This document shows, piece by piece, positions 44,626 through 53,588 of a DNA stretch of 64,000 nucleotides. The notes under the pieces were generated by a model. The model was given only the letters and a program-made list of their open reading frames with translations, was not told the DNA's origin and made no database searches. Both the position numbers and the translations under genes were made by a program. Position 1 is the first letter of the stretch. The number at the start of each line of letters is the position of its first letter. The stretch is from positions 47,695 to 111,694 of the forward strand of contig CAZFHA010000011.1 of NCBI GenBank assembly GCA_964518595.1, written 5' to 3'. This stretch comes from CAZFHA01 sp964518595. GTDB lineage: Bacteria > Bacillota > Clostridia > Saccharofermentanales > Saccharofermentanaceae.

Positions 44626-44837
44626 TTATATACAGAATGTTAATAAACATAGTTCTTTCAGTACCTATTGTGAACAAAGAGTGAAATCTATCATTGAGAC
44701 ATAGAAAATTCACACTTTTCTCAGTAATTATCTGATAAAAAGAGTCATGTGACCGTGGACGAAAGCTAAAAATTTGGGTAGAATAAATATTGGAATTATT
44801 GGTTATATTCTTATCTACATTATTATGAGGTGAAATT

Positions 44838-45194
44838 ATGAATGAGAACATGACAAGAAGTGGGACACCAGAAGGAATGCGCGAGAACTACAAGAAAGCT
44901 ACTGTCGAAATGTTAATTTTACATCTTTTGACCGAGGGGCCTAAGTACGTTTATCAGCTGATTCAGGATTTTGAAGCCAGAAGCAAGGGACTCTATAAAG
45001 TTGCTACCCTTTATCCGGCTATCTATCGTCTGATGAAGTTCGGTTACATTGAAGAGTATGAGAAGAAGATTTCTGAGGACAATCGTCTAAGAAGATACTA
45101 CAGCATCACTGATGCAGGTAAGGCTTATCTGGTTTCTTTGAAAGAAGATTTCAGCGAGCTCAACAAGGGTATCCAATTGATTATCAAAGGATAA
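44838..45194 (+). CDS. PadR-family transcriptional regulator
   Basis: The 118-residue protein has the PadR winged-helix pattern (KATVEMLILHLLTEGPKYVYQLI, LYPAIYRLMKFGYIEEYE, LRRYYSITDAGKAYL) with a 20-residue N-terminal extension. The ATG at 44838 follows GAGGTGAAATT. It is a stand-alone gene closed by a strong terminator, unlike the other PadR gene, which heads an operon. Its targets are not evident. Confidence 0.9.
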   Translation: MNENMTRSGTPEGMRENYKKATVEMLILHLLTEGPKYVYQLIQDFEARSKGLYKVATLYPAIYRLMKFGYIEEYEKKISEDNRLRRYYSITDAGKAYLVSLKEDFSELNKGIQLIIKG

Positions 45195-45220
45195 GAAACC
45201 TACGACTTCCAAGAAGAAAG

Positions 45221-45248
45221 CCTCTCCCCTCAAAGGAGAGGTTTTTTT
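45221..45248 (+). terminator. Rho-independent terminator after the PadR gene
   Basis: A 7-bp perfect stem (CCTCTCC with GGAGAGG), a 7-base loop and seven Ts. Confidence 0.9.
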
Positions 45249-45331
45249 ATGGAAAAAACCAGATAGGCTAGCAAGATTTGCCCTACGCCTACCTCCATAC
45301 TACGGTAATCACTCCATGCTACCTATACTTG

Positions 45332-46693
45332 TTAGTCCTGTAATAATGATTTGCCTGCTTGCTCAATCAAATCCTGTTGCTCTAAGGGCAAAGTGGCTAT
45401 ATACATTTCTAGGGCTATACGCAATGTCTGCTCCTGTTCTCGTAAATCACGAACAGTCTGGTCAGACAGGGGCGGATATCTTTTACAAAGGGCTGTAATT
45501 TCCAGCAAACTCAACTCACATAGAATACTCTGCATCTCTTCGCTGGTCATGTCAGCGTCCAGTAAAACCTCTTCCAAGTCAGCCATAGAATGGACATGCT
45601 CTTTTATAATTGCTATTTTATCTTGCAAATAGCGACATTGACTAATTTCAGCTATTAGCTTTCGGTATAGATCATCCTCCATCTTAAGACCATAGGAAAA
45701 GGTGATTTGAGGATTATGCTCTGGATAGGTCGGCGTAAAGAAGACTTGGTTTAGGGTATGCTTCTTTGCTGCAATCTCAATATTACTTACAATTAACGGT
45801 AGACTATTTTGAATATACTGCAAAAGTTCCTGTGAAAACTGAAAACGTTGGCCTAGCTCATCTGCACTTTCTCTAATAATTGTTTCTATCTCATTTTTAG
45901 ATTTTGCCGTAAAAGTCTGTTCAAGAAGCCTCACCCCTGTTTCAGTGATATCTAGTCGGGAACAATCTGTGTCAGCAACAATACAACCTATTACAGTAGT
46001 TAGAGCAACATCATAAATATTTATAAATAGATCTTGATAATCTTCTGCATAACCAGTTAATAAATGATGAATATCATCGAAGTCAAAGTAGCTGCAAAAT
46101 TGATTTTCGCGATAGGCGGCCTCTACATAGGCTTTGATAAACTCAATCCCTGCTAATTTAGGCCTAGGATTAAACAACGGATAATCAGCAGTAATATGGA
46201 TTTCTTGAGCAAAAAAATCAGGGTTATAGAGTTTGAAAAAACCCAGTATCCCATCTACTAAAGTATCATGGTAGCAGTGATTCTGAGTATTTACAAGCTG
46301 GCGAAGCAGTTTAGCATGAATAGCTTTTGTAGTTATAATCAAGGTATCAAGCCGCTTGCGCCCCTTTTGATAAAGCTCATGTATTGATCTTTGCTGCAGT
46401 GCCACTATAGCCTCATCGGGGTTGGCATAGGTTTTTAACCAAACTCCTATGGTAAAGAGAATGGAAGACATAATACTTTGCGCCTTTTCAATTTGAATTG
46501 AACTACTGTCACCGGAATTATAGCACTCAGTCTTATTGGCTAAAAGAGTGAGACATTCATATTGTAAGCGCTCTATATCACTATCCCCTAAAAGCCCCTT
46601 ACAATGGGCTTGCTCAAGTAGTGACTGAAAATAAAGTTCACCACTCAATTCTGAGCTATCAATAACACTGATTTTATTAAGACTATTATTCAA
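45332..46693 (-). CDS. DUF6179-like protein of unknown function
   Basis: The 453-residue protein is mostly helical, with no membrane segment or catalytic motif that I recognise. Its pattern and its pairing with the gene before it fit, from memory, the DUF6179/DUF6323 pair of Bacillota. The start is a TTG at 46693, six bases after AAGGTGA, overlapping the upstream stop as TTGA, so the two are translated together. Both are controlled with the TetR gene at the head of the operon. Function is unknown. Confidence 0.6.
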   Translation of the reverse strand: MNNSLNKISVIDSSELSGELYFQSLLEQAHCKGLLGDSDIERLQYECLTLLANKTECYNSGDSSSIQIEKAQSIMSSILFTIGVWLKTYANPDEAIVALQQRSIHELYQKGRKRLDTLIITTKAIHAKLLRQLVNTQNHCYHDTLVDGILGFFKLYNPDFFAQEIHITADYPLFNPRPKLAGIEFIKAYVEAAYRENQFCSYFDFDDIHHLLTGYAEDYQDLFINIYDVALTTVIGCIVADTDCSRLDITETGVRLLEQTFTAKSKNEIETIIRESADELGQRFQFSQELLQYIQNSLPLIVSNIEIAAKKHTLNQVFFTPTYPEHNPQITFSYGLKMEDDLYRKLIAEISQCRYLQDKIAIIKEHVHSMADLEEVLLDADMTSEEMQSILCELSLLEITALCKRYPPLSDQTVRDLREQEQTLRIALEMYIATLPLEQQDLIEQAGKSLLQD

Positions 46694-47178
46694 TCCTCGT
46701 CACCTTCATCATCTTCTTCCACATCACTTTCGGAGTAATAGGCGGAAAATCCAAAACGCAAATTTCTAGCGAGTATATATAGCTCTCTTCCCAACAATAG
46801 GTCAAGTGAGCCTTGGCAGACTCCATCATAAGATAATTTCATAAACTTTATTAAATCATCATCACTTATTAAATCCATAGTTTCGTTTTTATAGTAGTAG
46901 AAGATTTCAATCAAATCATGGATCGTTTCAGTATAGTTATCCATGGATATATAAGGGGAGTCACAGAATTCTTTGATAATTTTATCAATAGCACCACCAC
47001 CAAATTCAATACGCCCGTTATCACACAAAGCAATTGAACGGGTTTCCACTAGCTCTCCAGCCTGCGCCTGTGTAAGAGTAAGGCCAAACCTTTCTGTAAA
47101 GTTGTTGCATTGAAAAACTTCAGTAGCGGCCTGCTTTTGAATTGAGCCTGACACAAAGGAAATAATCTCAAAGTTCAA
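46690..47178 (-). CDS. DUF6323-like protein of unknown function
   Basis: This 162-residue acidic protein starts at a TTG at 47178 behind AGGAGTGA and ends in a strongly acidic tail (SDVEEDDEGDED). Features include LTLTQAQAGELVETRSIAL and YYYKNETMDLISDDDLIKFM, which I associate with DUF6323. It is placed 11 bp after the TetR gene and overlaps the DUF6179-like gene. The two unknown proteins probably work as a unit. No known domain suggests a mechanism. Confidence 0.6.
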   Translation of the reverse strand: MNFEIISFVSGSIQKQAATEVFQCNNFTERFGLTLTQAQAGELVETRSIALCDNGRIEFGGGAIDKIIKEFCDSPYISMDNYTETIHDLIEIFYYYKNETMDLISDDDLIKFMKLSYDGVCQGSLDLLLGRELYILARNLRFGFSAYYSESDVEEDDEGDED

Positions 47179-47189
47179 TCACATCACTC

Positions 47190-47837
47190 CTATCTAATGG
47201 GCTTAACTAAAATAGCATTAATTATTTGTTTGTACCCATATTCCAAAAAATCAGTTTGAGTTGTGCTTAACTCTTTTTCGAGAAAAGCACTTTTATTTTG
47301 TGCCAGAGTCAATAGTGAGGATATATTCGACCACAGTATGTATACCGTTTTCATAGGCTGCACTTCTTCCCGTACAATTCCATCTATTTTCCCATTCTCA
47401 ATAAACTCCGCCAGCATTACATTAATCTCCGTTCCTAGAGTAAAGATTTGCTTCACCACTTGGAGAATCGTTGAGAAATCTATCTCTTTTATGTTAGCCT
47501 GATTAACACTCTCAAAGGATTGCGGACAATTCCTATGATATTTTTCCATGGCGCTGCAAATAGCCAAATACTGCTGAAAGAAATCTGAGCTCTCCTCTAT
47601 GGCTGTACTAATATCGGCTTTAAGTGCCGAGAGACCCTTCACAATAATATGGTACAATATTTCTTCTTTGCTCTCAAAGTAGGCATAAATGGTTCGCCTG
47701 CTGTATTGAGATGCTTTAGATATCTCATCTATTGTTGTTGCCGAAACACCTTTTTCTAAAAAAAGCTTTTCGGCTGCACTCATTATTGTGTCTCTGTGAA
47801 GTGCTGCCACATTCTCTTTTTTATTCTTTCTATCCAT
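47190..47837 (-). CDS. TetR-family repressor
   Basis: The 215-residue protein has the TetR helix-turn-helix (DTIMSAAEKLFLEKGVSATTIDEISKASQYSRRTIYAYFESKEE, read in pieces from about 15 to 60) and a helical ligand domain. It starts at an ATG at 47837 with a weak GGTG site. A large palindrome overlapping its promoter is the evident operator, so it should repress itself and the two unknown genes downstream. The inducer is not known. Confidence 0.9.
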   Translation of the reverse strand: MDRKNKKENVAALHRDTIMSAAEKLFLEKGVSATTIDEISKASQYSRRTIYAYFESKEEILYHIIVKGLSALKADISTAIEESSDFFQQYLAICSAMEKYHRNCPQSFESVNQANIKEIDFSTILQVVKQIFTLGTEINVMLAEFIENGKIDGIVREEVQPMKTVYILWSNISSLLTLAQNKSAFLEKELSTTQTDFLEYGYKQIINAILVKPIR

Positions 47838-47850
47838 CTTTACACCATCG

Positions 47851-47885
47851 ACATATTTAGTATACTGCTAGTATACTAAATATGT
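47851..47885. promoter_or_regulatory. TetR operator, perfect palindrome with nested repeats
   Basis: ACATATTTAGTATACT and its exact complement AGTATACTAAATATGT are separated by three bases. Each arm contains AGTATACT, itself a palindrome, so the site presents two tandem dimer-size boxes. It overlaps the -10 box of the TetR promoter and lies 14 bp before the tetR start. Confidence 0.85.
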
Positions 47886-47898
47886 TATCAGTGGTCAA
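47870..47898 (-). promoter_or_regulatory. Promoter of the TetR operon
   Basis: On the minus strand TTGACC (47893-47898) and TATACT (47870-47875) are 17 bp apart; the -10 lies inside the palindromic operator. Confidence 0.75.
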
Positions 47899-48162
47899 CG
47901 CATTGAGACGATATGGAAGATCATTGTTTATCTTTTACACCCTTAAAAATTCCCTTGAGCCTATAACAAGAGAACAACTTATATGTTTGGGAGAAAAGAA
48001 GACTAGATAATCAGATGAAGCTGCCAAAGGTAACGCTTCAGCATGATAGAAAGGGCACTCTTTTGTCTCAGACATTCCGCCTAATGTTAAATGTTGATTA
48101 TTAGATCAAAAGAGCATATTCAAATAATAGAACTTAAAAAAGTCTCCTTAGTCCGCTAGTCC

Positions 48163-48888
48163 CTATTTTTTGAAGGCGTATTTAATTACCGCTTTAGGGC
48201 AAACATCTACGCACTCCCCACACAAAATACATTCACTGTTATACATCTGATTCTTTTGAACCATATCCAACACCTCAAGACTCATAGGACATTTTGGGGT
48301 GCATCGGTTACAATGAATGCACTTGTCCTGATCTGATTTAAGATGAAGCCTTGGAAGCGAAAGCGCCTGTGATACTTTAGTGCCAATAATCATGAAGGGT
48401 GCTATCCAGCACACATAATGGCAAAATCCCCGTTTGCCGGCGGTCAAGGATAGAATGACAATTAGCAGAAGAACACCGTAGTAAATAATGTATGCCATAG
48501 GTTCTATTACCGAAATTCCATTTACGGTCATAAACAGAAAATCCACCTGCAAAAAGCCCCCAGCCTTAACAAACATAAGGATAATAGCACCCATCCAAGG
48601 TGCCCAGATAAAATACTTAATCCAATTTAATTTCCCACCTTTGGCCTTTTTGTCAGAGGCCAGTATGAGGCATTCCTGCAGCCCTCCTGTGGGACAGACA
48701 TAGCCACAAAAGCCTCGGCCTAAAAATAAAGAGAAGAAAAACAAGGCCGCAAATACGATAAAGCTACCGGTAATGATGCCAGCAGTGGCTCCAAGCAAAA
48801 TAAGATAGGGGGAGAAATAATAAATAATTATGGGAAAAAGCAAAAAGGATAGGATACCAATGGCCTTTCTTACCTTTTGTCTTTTCAT
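48163..48888 (-). CDS. NapH/MauN-like membrane ferredoxin
   Basis: The 241-residue protein has about four to five membrane helices, two CxxxC motifs facing the membrane (CGYVC at about 61-65 and CHYVC in the second half), and two C-terminal 4Fe-4S clusters (CIHCNRCTPKCP and CILCGECVDVCP). This is the NapH/RnfB-like layout of a quinol or flavin-linked electron carrier. Its own electron partner is not next to it. The ATG at 48888 follows AAGGAGG with an 11-base spacing. It lies downstream of a DUF2500 gene in the same direction. Confidence 0.88.
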   Translation of the reverse strand: MKRQKVRKAIGILSFLLFPIIIYYFSPYLILLGATAGIITGSFIVFAALFFFSLFLGRGFCGYVCPTGGLQECLILASDKKAKGGKLNWIKYFIWAPWMGAIILMFVKAGGFLQVDFLFMTVNGISVIEPMAYIIYYGVLLLIVILSLTAGKRGFCHYVCWIAPFMIIGTKVSQALSLPRLHLKSDQDKCIHCNRCTPKCPMSLEVLDMVQKNQMYNSECILCGECVDVCPKAVIKYAFKK

Positions 48889-48964
48889 AAATTCATTACC
48901 CTCCTTGCGTTATCTTTTGAGCCATAACTAACGATTTTCAGATTATTTTTGCAATTGTAAAACA

Positions 48965-49285
48965 TCAGCATCTTATAAAACTGCCTAGCCTCTTGCCCTG
49001 GAATGTTAGCCTGCCAAATTGCCCTTTTGCAAGGGCACTGTATTGTGGATAGGGTATGCTAAATTCTAGGCGATCGCCACTTTCAACCTCAAATACCACA
49101 TGATAGGTAGTGTGTGCTGGAGTAGTGTTTCCAATCATAGTAGTAAATTCCGGGTGGAATTCCTCACGTGTATCGACCACCACTGCCTCGACTGTTAGGA
49201 TGGGTACTTTATCGTTTTTATACACTTTAAACATCACTAAAACTATCATAAAAATAGTAGTGCAAAGAATTATGATTGTAAACAT
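48965..49285 (-). CDS. DUF2500-like membrane protein
   Basis: A single N-terminal transmembrane helix (TIIILCTTIFMIVLVMF) is followed by a short domain of about 80 residues with TVEAVVVDTREEF and a THTTYHVVFEVESGDRLEF-like strand pattern, as in the DUF2500 family. The ATG at 49285 follows AAGGAGATGC. It is probably membrane-tethered with the domain outside. Function is unknown. Confidence 0.75.
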   Translation of the reverse strand: MFTIIILCTTIFMIVLVMFKVYKNDKVPILTVEAVVVDTREEFHPEFTTMIGNTTPAHTTYHVVFEVESGDRLEFSIPYPQYSALAKGQFGRLTFQGKRLGSFIRC

Positions 49286-49307
49286 AATTGCATCTCCTTA
49301 GAAAAGC

Positions 49308-49474
49308 TTATTTTGTATGTTTATAAAACAAACTGCCAATTCCACACCCAACTAGACAAATTATTACATACACTATAATGTAAATCCAAGCCGTATAGTT
49401 ATAAAATATAAATAGTGTTGACAGAAAGATTACACTAACAAGTATGGGACTATTTCTTTTTGAAATAGCCCCAT
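49308..49474 (-). pseudogene. Possible broken small membrane protein (frameshift)
   Basis: On the minus strand, an ATG at 49474 is followed by four Gs; in its own frame a stop comes after 14 codons. One more G would join it to an open frame of about 50 codons encoding two hydrophobic helices (ILVSVIFLSTLFIFY and WIYIIVYVIICLVGCG) and a basic end, stopping at 49308. This looks like a one-base deletion in a G run, real or a sequencing slip. The start of the frame overlaps a hairpin, so an accidental frame is also possible. Confidence 0.35.
49447..49474. terminator. Hairpin after thrC
   Basis: GGGACTATTTC pairs with GAAATAGCCCC around TTTTT with one mismatch. It lies about 80 bp downstream of the thrC stop; there is no strong T run on either side, so its terminator role is tentative. 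Confidence 0.4.
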
Positions 49475-49550
49475 AACTTCTTTATTCTATCCTGGCCTAC
49501 ACCCATTCCGTCTTTTATAAAATCACTATGCAAGTAAATTTGCACATTCC

Positions 49551-51059
49551 TTAGCCAAGTTTCAAAAAGCGTAACACCTGCTCGCGCATTTCTGAAGTCT
49601 CAATCAACGTATCATGGAGCTGTGGCATACTTCTTAAATCCTTAAGTCCTGCAGGAATCGGCAAGGAAGTTTCTTCCGAAAGCTCATTAATGATAGTGTC
49701 TTCTGAACGTCCCCGGCTATAACCATTACCAAAGATGGCATCAGCTACGCTATCAGAAAATTTGAAGGGACTGGCAGTGGAAACAAAAATTGTTTTGGCT
49801 TCATCACCAGATCTCTGTCTATAACGGCCATATACATTGAATCCTACTGCGGTATGGGTATCAATAGCGTGATCGCAACGATCATAAATTTCGCGAATAG
49901 TTTTACTAATGCCAACTTCATCAGAGAAACCACCTACAAAGACACTCTGTAATACCTTCAAGGTAGCTGGATCGACGGTGTAGGCACCCTTACTCTTCAA
50001 CTCCTGCATCCACTGCTGGATCTTCTGACCATTATGACCTGTAATTTCAAACAGCAAACGCTCTAAATTCGAAGAGACCAAAATATCCATAGAGGGGGAA
50101 TTTGTTTTATAGAAATCACGGTTGCTATCGTACGTGCCGCTTCTAAGAAAATCTGAAAGCACTTTATTTCTATTGGAGGCACAAATTAAGCGATGAATAG
50201 GAATCCCCATTTTCATACTATACCAAGCGGCTAATATATTGCCAAAGTTCCCTGTAGGTACACAAACATTGATCGCTTCTCCCCACTCAATCTTCTCACG
50301 TTTCAAGAGCTCAACATAGGAAGCAACATAGTAGGCTATTTGAGGAACCAGACGTCCCCAGTTGATAGAGTTAGCCGAGGACAGAACAATATGGTTCTCT
50401 TTTAGCTGCTTTTCTAGTTCTTTATCAGCAAAAATTTCTTTGACACCGGTTTGGGCATCGTCAAAGCAACCTTTAACTGCCGCAACATGAACATTCTCCC
50501 CTTCGGTAGTAATCATTTGAAGGCGCTGGGCTTCCGAAACACCATCAGAAGGATAGAATACAATCACCTCGGTACCGGGAACATCCTTAAAGCCTTCCAG
50601 AGCCGCTTTTCCCGTATCACCGGAAGTGGCGGTAAGAATACATATTTTGTTGGTTTCACCGGTTTTTTCAATGGCCTTTGTCATCAAATGAGGTAAAAGC
50701 TGGAGCGCCATATCCTTAAATGCTGCCGTAGGACCATGCCAGAGTTCCAAAATATACTCCCGTTCATTGTAAGCATTTAATTGTACCAGGGGGGCTGGTT
50801 CTTCCCCAAAGGACTCCGGATCATAGGCCGCGACTGTGGCATCAAGAAGCTCACTGTAGGAAAAATCCTCAAGAAAGCGAGACAAGACATCAGCCGCAAT
50901 CTCTGCATAGCTCTTGTTCATGAGAGCATCAATATCTTTTTTCTGCAATTGAGGAATAGTCTCCGGTACAAACAAACCACCGTCTGGGGCAATTCCTTGT
51001 TTAATGGCCTCTGCTGAAGAGAATCTAGCCTCGCCACCGCGGGTACTTATGTATTTCAT
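49551..51059 (-). CDS. thrC: Threonine synthase
   Basis: The 502-residue protein is the long form of threonine synthase. It opens with MKYISTRGG, has the pyridoxal-phosphate lysine K115 in ELWHGPTAAFKD, and the phosphate-binding TATSGDTGKAAL. It makes threonine from O-phosphohomoserine. The ATG at 51059 follows AGGAGGCTTGTT and lies 51 bp after the upstream gene, so it is part of the same transcript as folC. No homoserine genes are adjacent. Confidence 0.96.
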   Translation of the reverse strand: MKYISTRGGEARFSSAEAIKQGIAPDGGLFVPETIPQLQKKDIDALMNKSYAEIAADVLSRFLEDFSYSELLDATVAAYDPESFGEEPAPLVQLNAYNEREYILELWHGPTAAFKDMALQLLPHLMTKAIEKTGETNKICILTATSGDTGKAALEGFKDVPGTEVIVFYPSDGVSEAQRLQMITTEGENVHVAAVKGCFDDAQTGVKEIFADKELEKQLKENHIVLSSANSINWGRLVPQIAYYVASYVELLKREKIEWGEAINVCVPTGNFGNILAAWYSMKMGIPIHRLICASNRNKVLSDFLRSGTYDSNRDFYKTNSPSMDILVSSNLERLLFEITGHNGQKIQQWMQELKSKGAYTVDPATLKVLQSVFVGGFSDEVGISKTIREIYDRCDHAIDTHTAVGFNVYGRYRQRSGDEAKTIFVSTASPFKFSDSVADAIFGNGYSRGRSEDTIINELSEETSLPIPAGLKDLRSMPQLHDTLIETSEMREQVLRFLKLG

Positions 51060-51110
51060 AACAAGCCTCCTAGCTTTATTCTAGTGCGTTTTAAACGATA
51101 AAGAATTTAT

Positions 51111-52142
51111 TTACTGCGAATCGGATGTAGTTGAAGTAGTTGTACCCTCAGCGCCTTCGGCCAGTGTGGTTTCACCCTGGGGGGCTTCTGGCTGAGCATC
51201 AGGTGCTACCGTTGTTTCCCCTGGCGGTACTTCCGGGCTTGTGGTGCTAGTAGTTGGTACTGTTTCAGGAACAGGAGTTGGAGTAATACTTTCAGTAGTT
51301 ACTGGGGGAACAGAGACACCTGCCTCGGGAAATTTCTGGGCAAAATCAGCCAGAACTGCTCTTATTGCAGGCTCATCTTGTTGCGTTTGAAGCTGATTTA
51401 AGAGATACTCTAGCTTCTCTTTTGAGGAATCCCCAGAGGATAAAGAGCTAAAGAAAGGAATAGCAAAAAACCAAATCAGTAATCCCAAGGCAATAGCACC
51501 CATAACAGAAGAACCAATAATGATGGTCAAACGTAATTTTTCAGCCGGTGTCTTCGGAATAGAAACGTCAAATTCTTCATCACTACCATCGCCGCCGCTA
51601 TTAGCCTGCATCATTACATCACGACGTTCCCGCTCGGAGGCTAACTTCGCCTTACCGGGAGAACGAGGGGCTCGCCTTAGAATCGGAGCTTGCATATGAT
51701 TACGTTGTTCTAAATCAGCATCTTTGATCTGCGTCCGGCGCCGTTTACCTTTACCATCTTCCTCATCAGTCTTACCTCTACTTCCAGAAGACTTGTACTG
51801 AATGCCAGCTTCTCTATAGCACACTTGTGCTAAATAGGTAAGCTCTTCCGTTCCTAAACCACTGGAAAGGGCATGCTCAAAACTGGCTAAAGCCCGCTTG
51901 ATCTTACCTTCGGAGGCTAAGCAGATCCCATAGAGAAGAGCGGCCTCTCCCCAGGTTGGGAATTGGGTCAAAAGCTTCTTCAAGGCAATCATCGCAATAT
52001 CAGCACTATCGTTCTGGGTATTTTGTACCGAGCGATTAAATAAAATCAGTATATGTTCCCGTTCCTCGGCCATAAGGACAATCCTTTGCAGGTCTTTGTC
52101 TCTAAGCTGTGGGAATGCCATCGCAGCATCATGCCAATCCAT
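51111..52142 (-). CDS. Membrane protein with TPR-like N-terminus and Thr/Pro-rich tail
   Basis: The first ~110 residues are a TPR-like helical region (AALLYGICLASEGKIKRALASFEHAL), inside the cell. A basic, charged linker follows, then one transmembrane helix at about 204-231, and an outer tail of about 110 residues that ends in a region rich in threonine, proline and alternating PETT-like units (about 285-343). There is no signal peptide, so it is a type II membrane protein. The ATG at 52142 abuts the stop of folC. It may be a scaffold at the cell surface, but the function is not known. Confidence 0.6.
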   Translation of the reverse strand: MDWHDAAMAFPQLRDKDLQRIVLMAEEREHILILFNRSVQNTQNDSADIAMIALKKLLTQFPTWGEAALLYGICLASEGKIKRALASFEHALSSGLGTEELTYLAQVCYREAGIQYKSSGSRGKTDEEDGKGKRRRTQIKDADLEQRNHMQAPILRRAPRSPGKAKLASERERRDVMMQANSGGDGSDEEFDVSIPKTPAEKLRLTIIIGSSVMGAIALGLLIWFFAIPFFSSLSSGDSSKEKLEYLLNQLQTQQDEPAIRAVLADFAQKFPEAGVSVPPVTTESITPTPVPETVPTTSTTSPEVPPGETTVAPDAQPEAPQGETTLAEGAEGTTTSTTSDSQ

Positions 52143-53576
52143 TCAGTTGATCTCCTTTTGCCTGTACTGTAGGGTCGAGCGTAGCTGTCCTACTAAGTAT
52201 AGCGAACCCAAACAAAGCAAGGGACTACCGTCTTGCATGGATCGTTCAAGAGCCACACCAGCCGCTTCCTCTGCATCATCCCAGGCTTCAATTTTGTCTA
52301 TAATATTATACATAGGTGTAGCTTCCTTGTAAAATAGCCTTTCCAGGTCAAAATGATCCACAATGTAGCTTTTTAACCTTTGGGGCTTCAAAGTGCGGGG
52401 ATTATCAATTTTCACGCAGATAATTTCTTTTAAGGGAAAAGGCAAGTCCCTTAGTAACCGCTCTAAAATCTGTTCATAGTCCTTATCCTCAAGAAATCCC
52501 AGCAGTAGTCTAGGAGACTTGGTCAAAAAAGCCTCAGAAAAGAATTGATCAATGCTCTGACGAAAGGCCATAACACCTTGAAGATTATGAGCACCGTCAA
52601 TAATGACCAGAGGCGATTTTTGTAAAATTTCCAGTCTACCCTTCCACCTGGTCTGGCTAAAACCTTGCCGGATTGTTTCTTGGTCAACGATACCTTCCAA
52701 AGCTCTGGCAGCTAGGGAGGCATTGCCCATTTGATAGGCTCCAAATAATTGAATTTCAAAAGGTTGTTCAAAGCCCTGAAGGCTAAATACTTGTTTATCC
52801 TGAGCAAAGGTAATGTTCTGCCACTCCTTGGCCTCGACCACATGCAGAGGGGCTGCTTGGGCTTGGCTTACCTGAGTAATTACGGCTCTGACTTTAGCAC
52901 TTTCTTTTTCAGACAAGCCACCAATCTCTGGGGCTAACAAATAAATTGGAACGCCGGGTTTAATGATACCGGCTTTCTCTTCCGCAATCTCTTCTATTTG
53001 ACTGCCTAGCCTTTCCATATGATCGTAGTGTATCGCCGTAATTACGGTACAAAGGGGCTTTTCAATGATATTGGTCGAATCCAGTCTACCACCCAATCCC
53101 GTTTCTAGTACTATATATTGACAGTTTTGCTGTTTAAAATAAAGAAAGGCCAGAGCAGTAATCAATTCAAATTCTGTGGGATGCTCAATTCCTTTTTGTA
53201 CAACCCGCTGCGTCGCCTGCTTTACAATTTCTGACAAGGCAACCAGATCGGCTTGGCTGATTTCTCCCTCAGCCTCATTCTGTTGGTACGCTGCAAGTCC
53301 GGCTCGACCATTTAGGATACGGATACGCTCACTAAAGCGTTCCAAAAAGGGAGAGGTATAGACACCGGTCTTATAATCTGCCCAAGCCAAAGCTGAGGCC
53401 ATAAAGGCACACACAGACCCCTTTCCATTAGTCCCGGCAACATGTAGACACCTAAGGTCAGACTGAGGATTTCCCAGTTCAGCCAGAAGAGCCTGCATCC
53501 GTTCCAGCCCCGGGCGATTGGCAAAACGTTGGGCAGACTGGAAAAAATCTACTACTTGATTCTGATCTTCACTCAT
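52143..53576 (-). CDS. folC: Folylpolyglutamate synthase / dihydrofolate synthase
   Basis: The 477-residue protein is a Mur-ligase-type enzyme with P-loop AGTNGKGS at 47-54, GLGGRLDSTNII in the middle domain and IIDGAHNLQG in the C-terminal half. It adds glutamate to folate and may act as dihydrofolate synthase. The start ATG at 53576 follows AGAGGACG. It is followed directly by the TPR-like membrane protein gene. Confidence 0.93.
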   Translation of the reverse strand: MSEDQNQVVDFFQSAQRFANRPGLERMQALLAELGNPQSDLRCLHVAGTNGKGSVCAFMASALAWADYKTGVYTSPFLERFSERIRILNGRAGLAAYQQNEAEGEISQADLVALSEIVKQATQRVVQKGIEHPTEFELITALAFLYFKQQNCQYIVLETGLGGRLDSTNIIEKPLCTVITAIHYDHMERLGSQIEEIAEEKAGIIKPGVPIYLLAPEIGGLSEKESAKVRAVITQVSQAQAAPLHVVEAKEWQNITFAQDKQVFSLQGFEQPFEIQLFGAYQMGNASLAARALEGIVDQETIRQGFSQTRWKGRLEILQKSPLVIIDGAHNLQGVMAFRQSIDQFFSEAFLTKSPRLLLGFLEDKDYEQILERLLRDLPFPLKEIICVKIDNPRTLKPQRLKSYIVDHFDLERLFYKEATPMYNIIDKIEAWDDAEEAAGVALERSMQDGSPLLCLGSLYLVGQLRSTLQYRQKEIN

Positions 53577-53588
53577 GAAAACGTCCTC

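Larger units (their letters stand above)
47838..48162. other. Intergenic region with TetR control site
   Basis: The first 60 bp hold the TetR promoter and operator (listed separately). The remaining ~260 bp to the ferredoxin gene hold no open frame and no clear signal that I can support. Confidence 0.6.

Noticed and set aside
48001..48160. Possible terminator between the TetR region and the ferredoxin gene
   Set aside because: Only weak short inverted repeats are present and no T run follows, so no call is justified.
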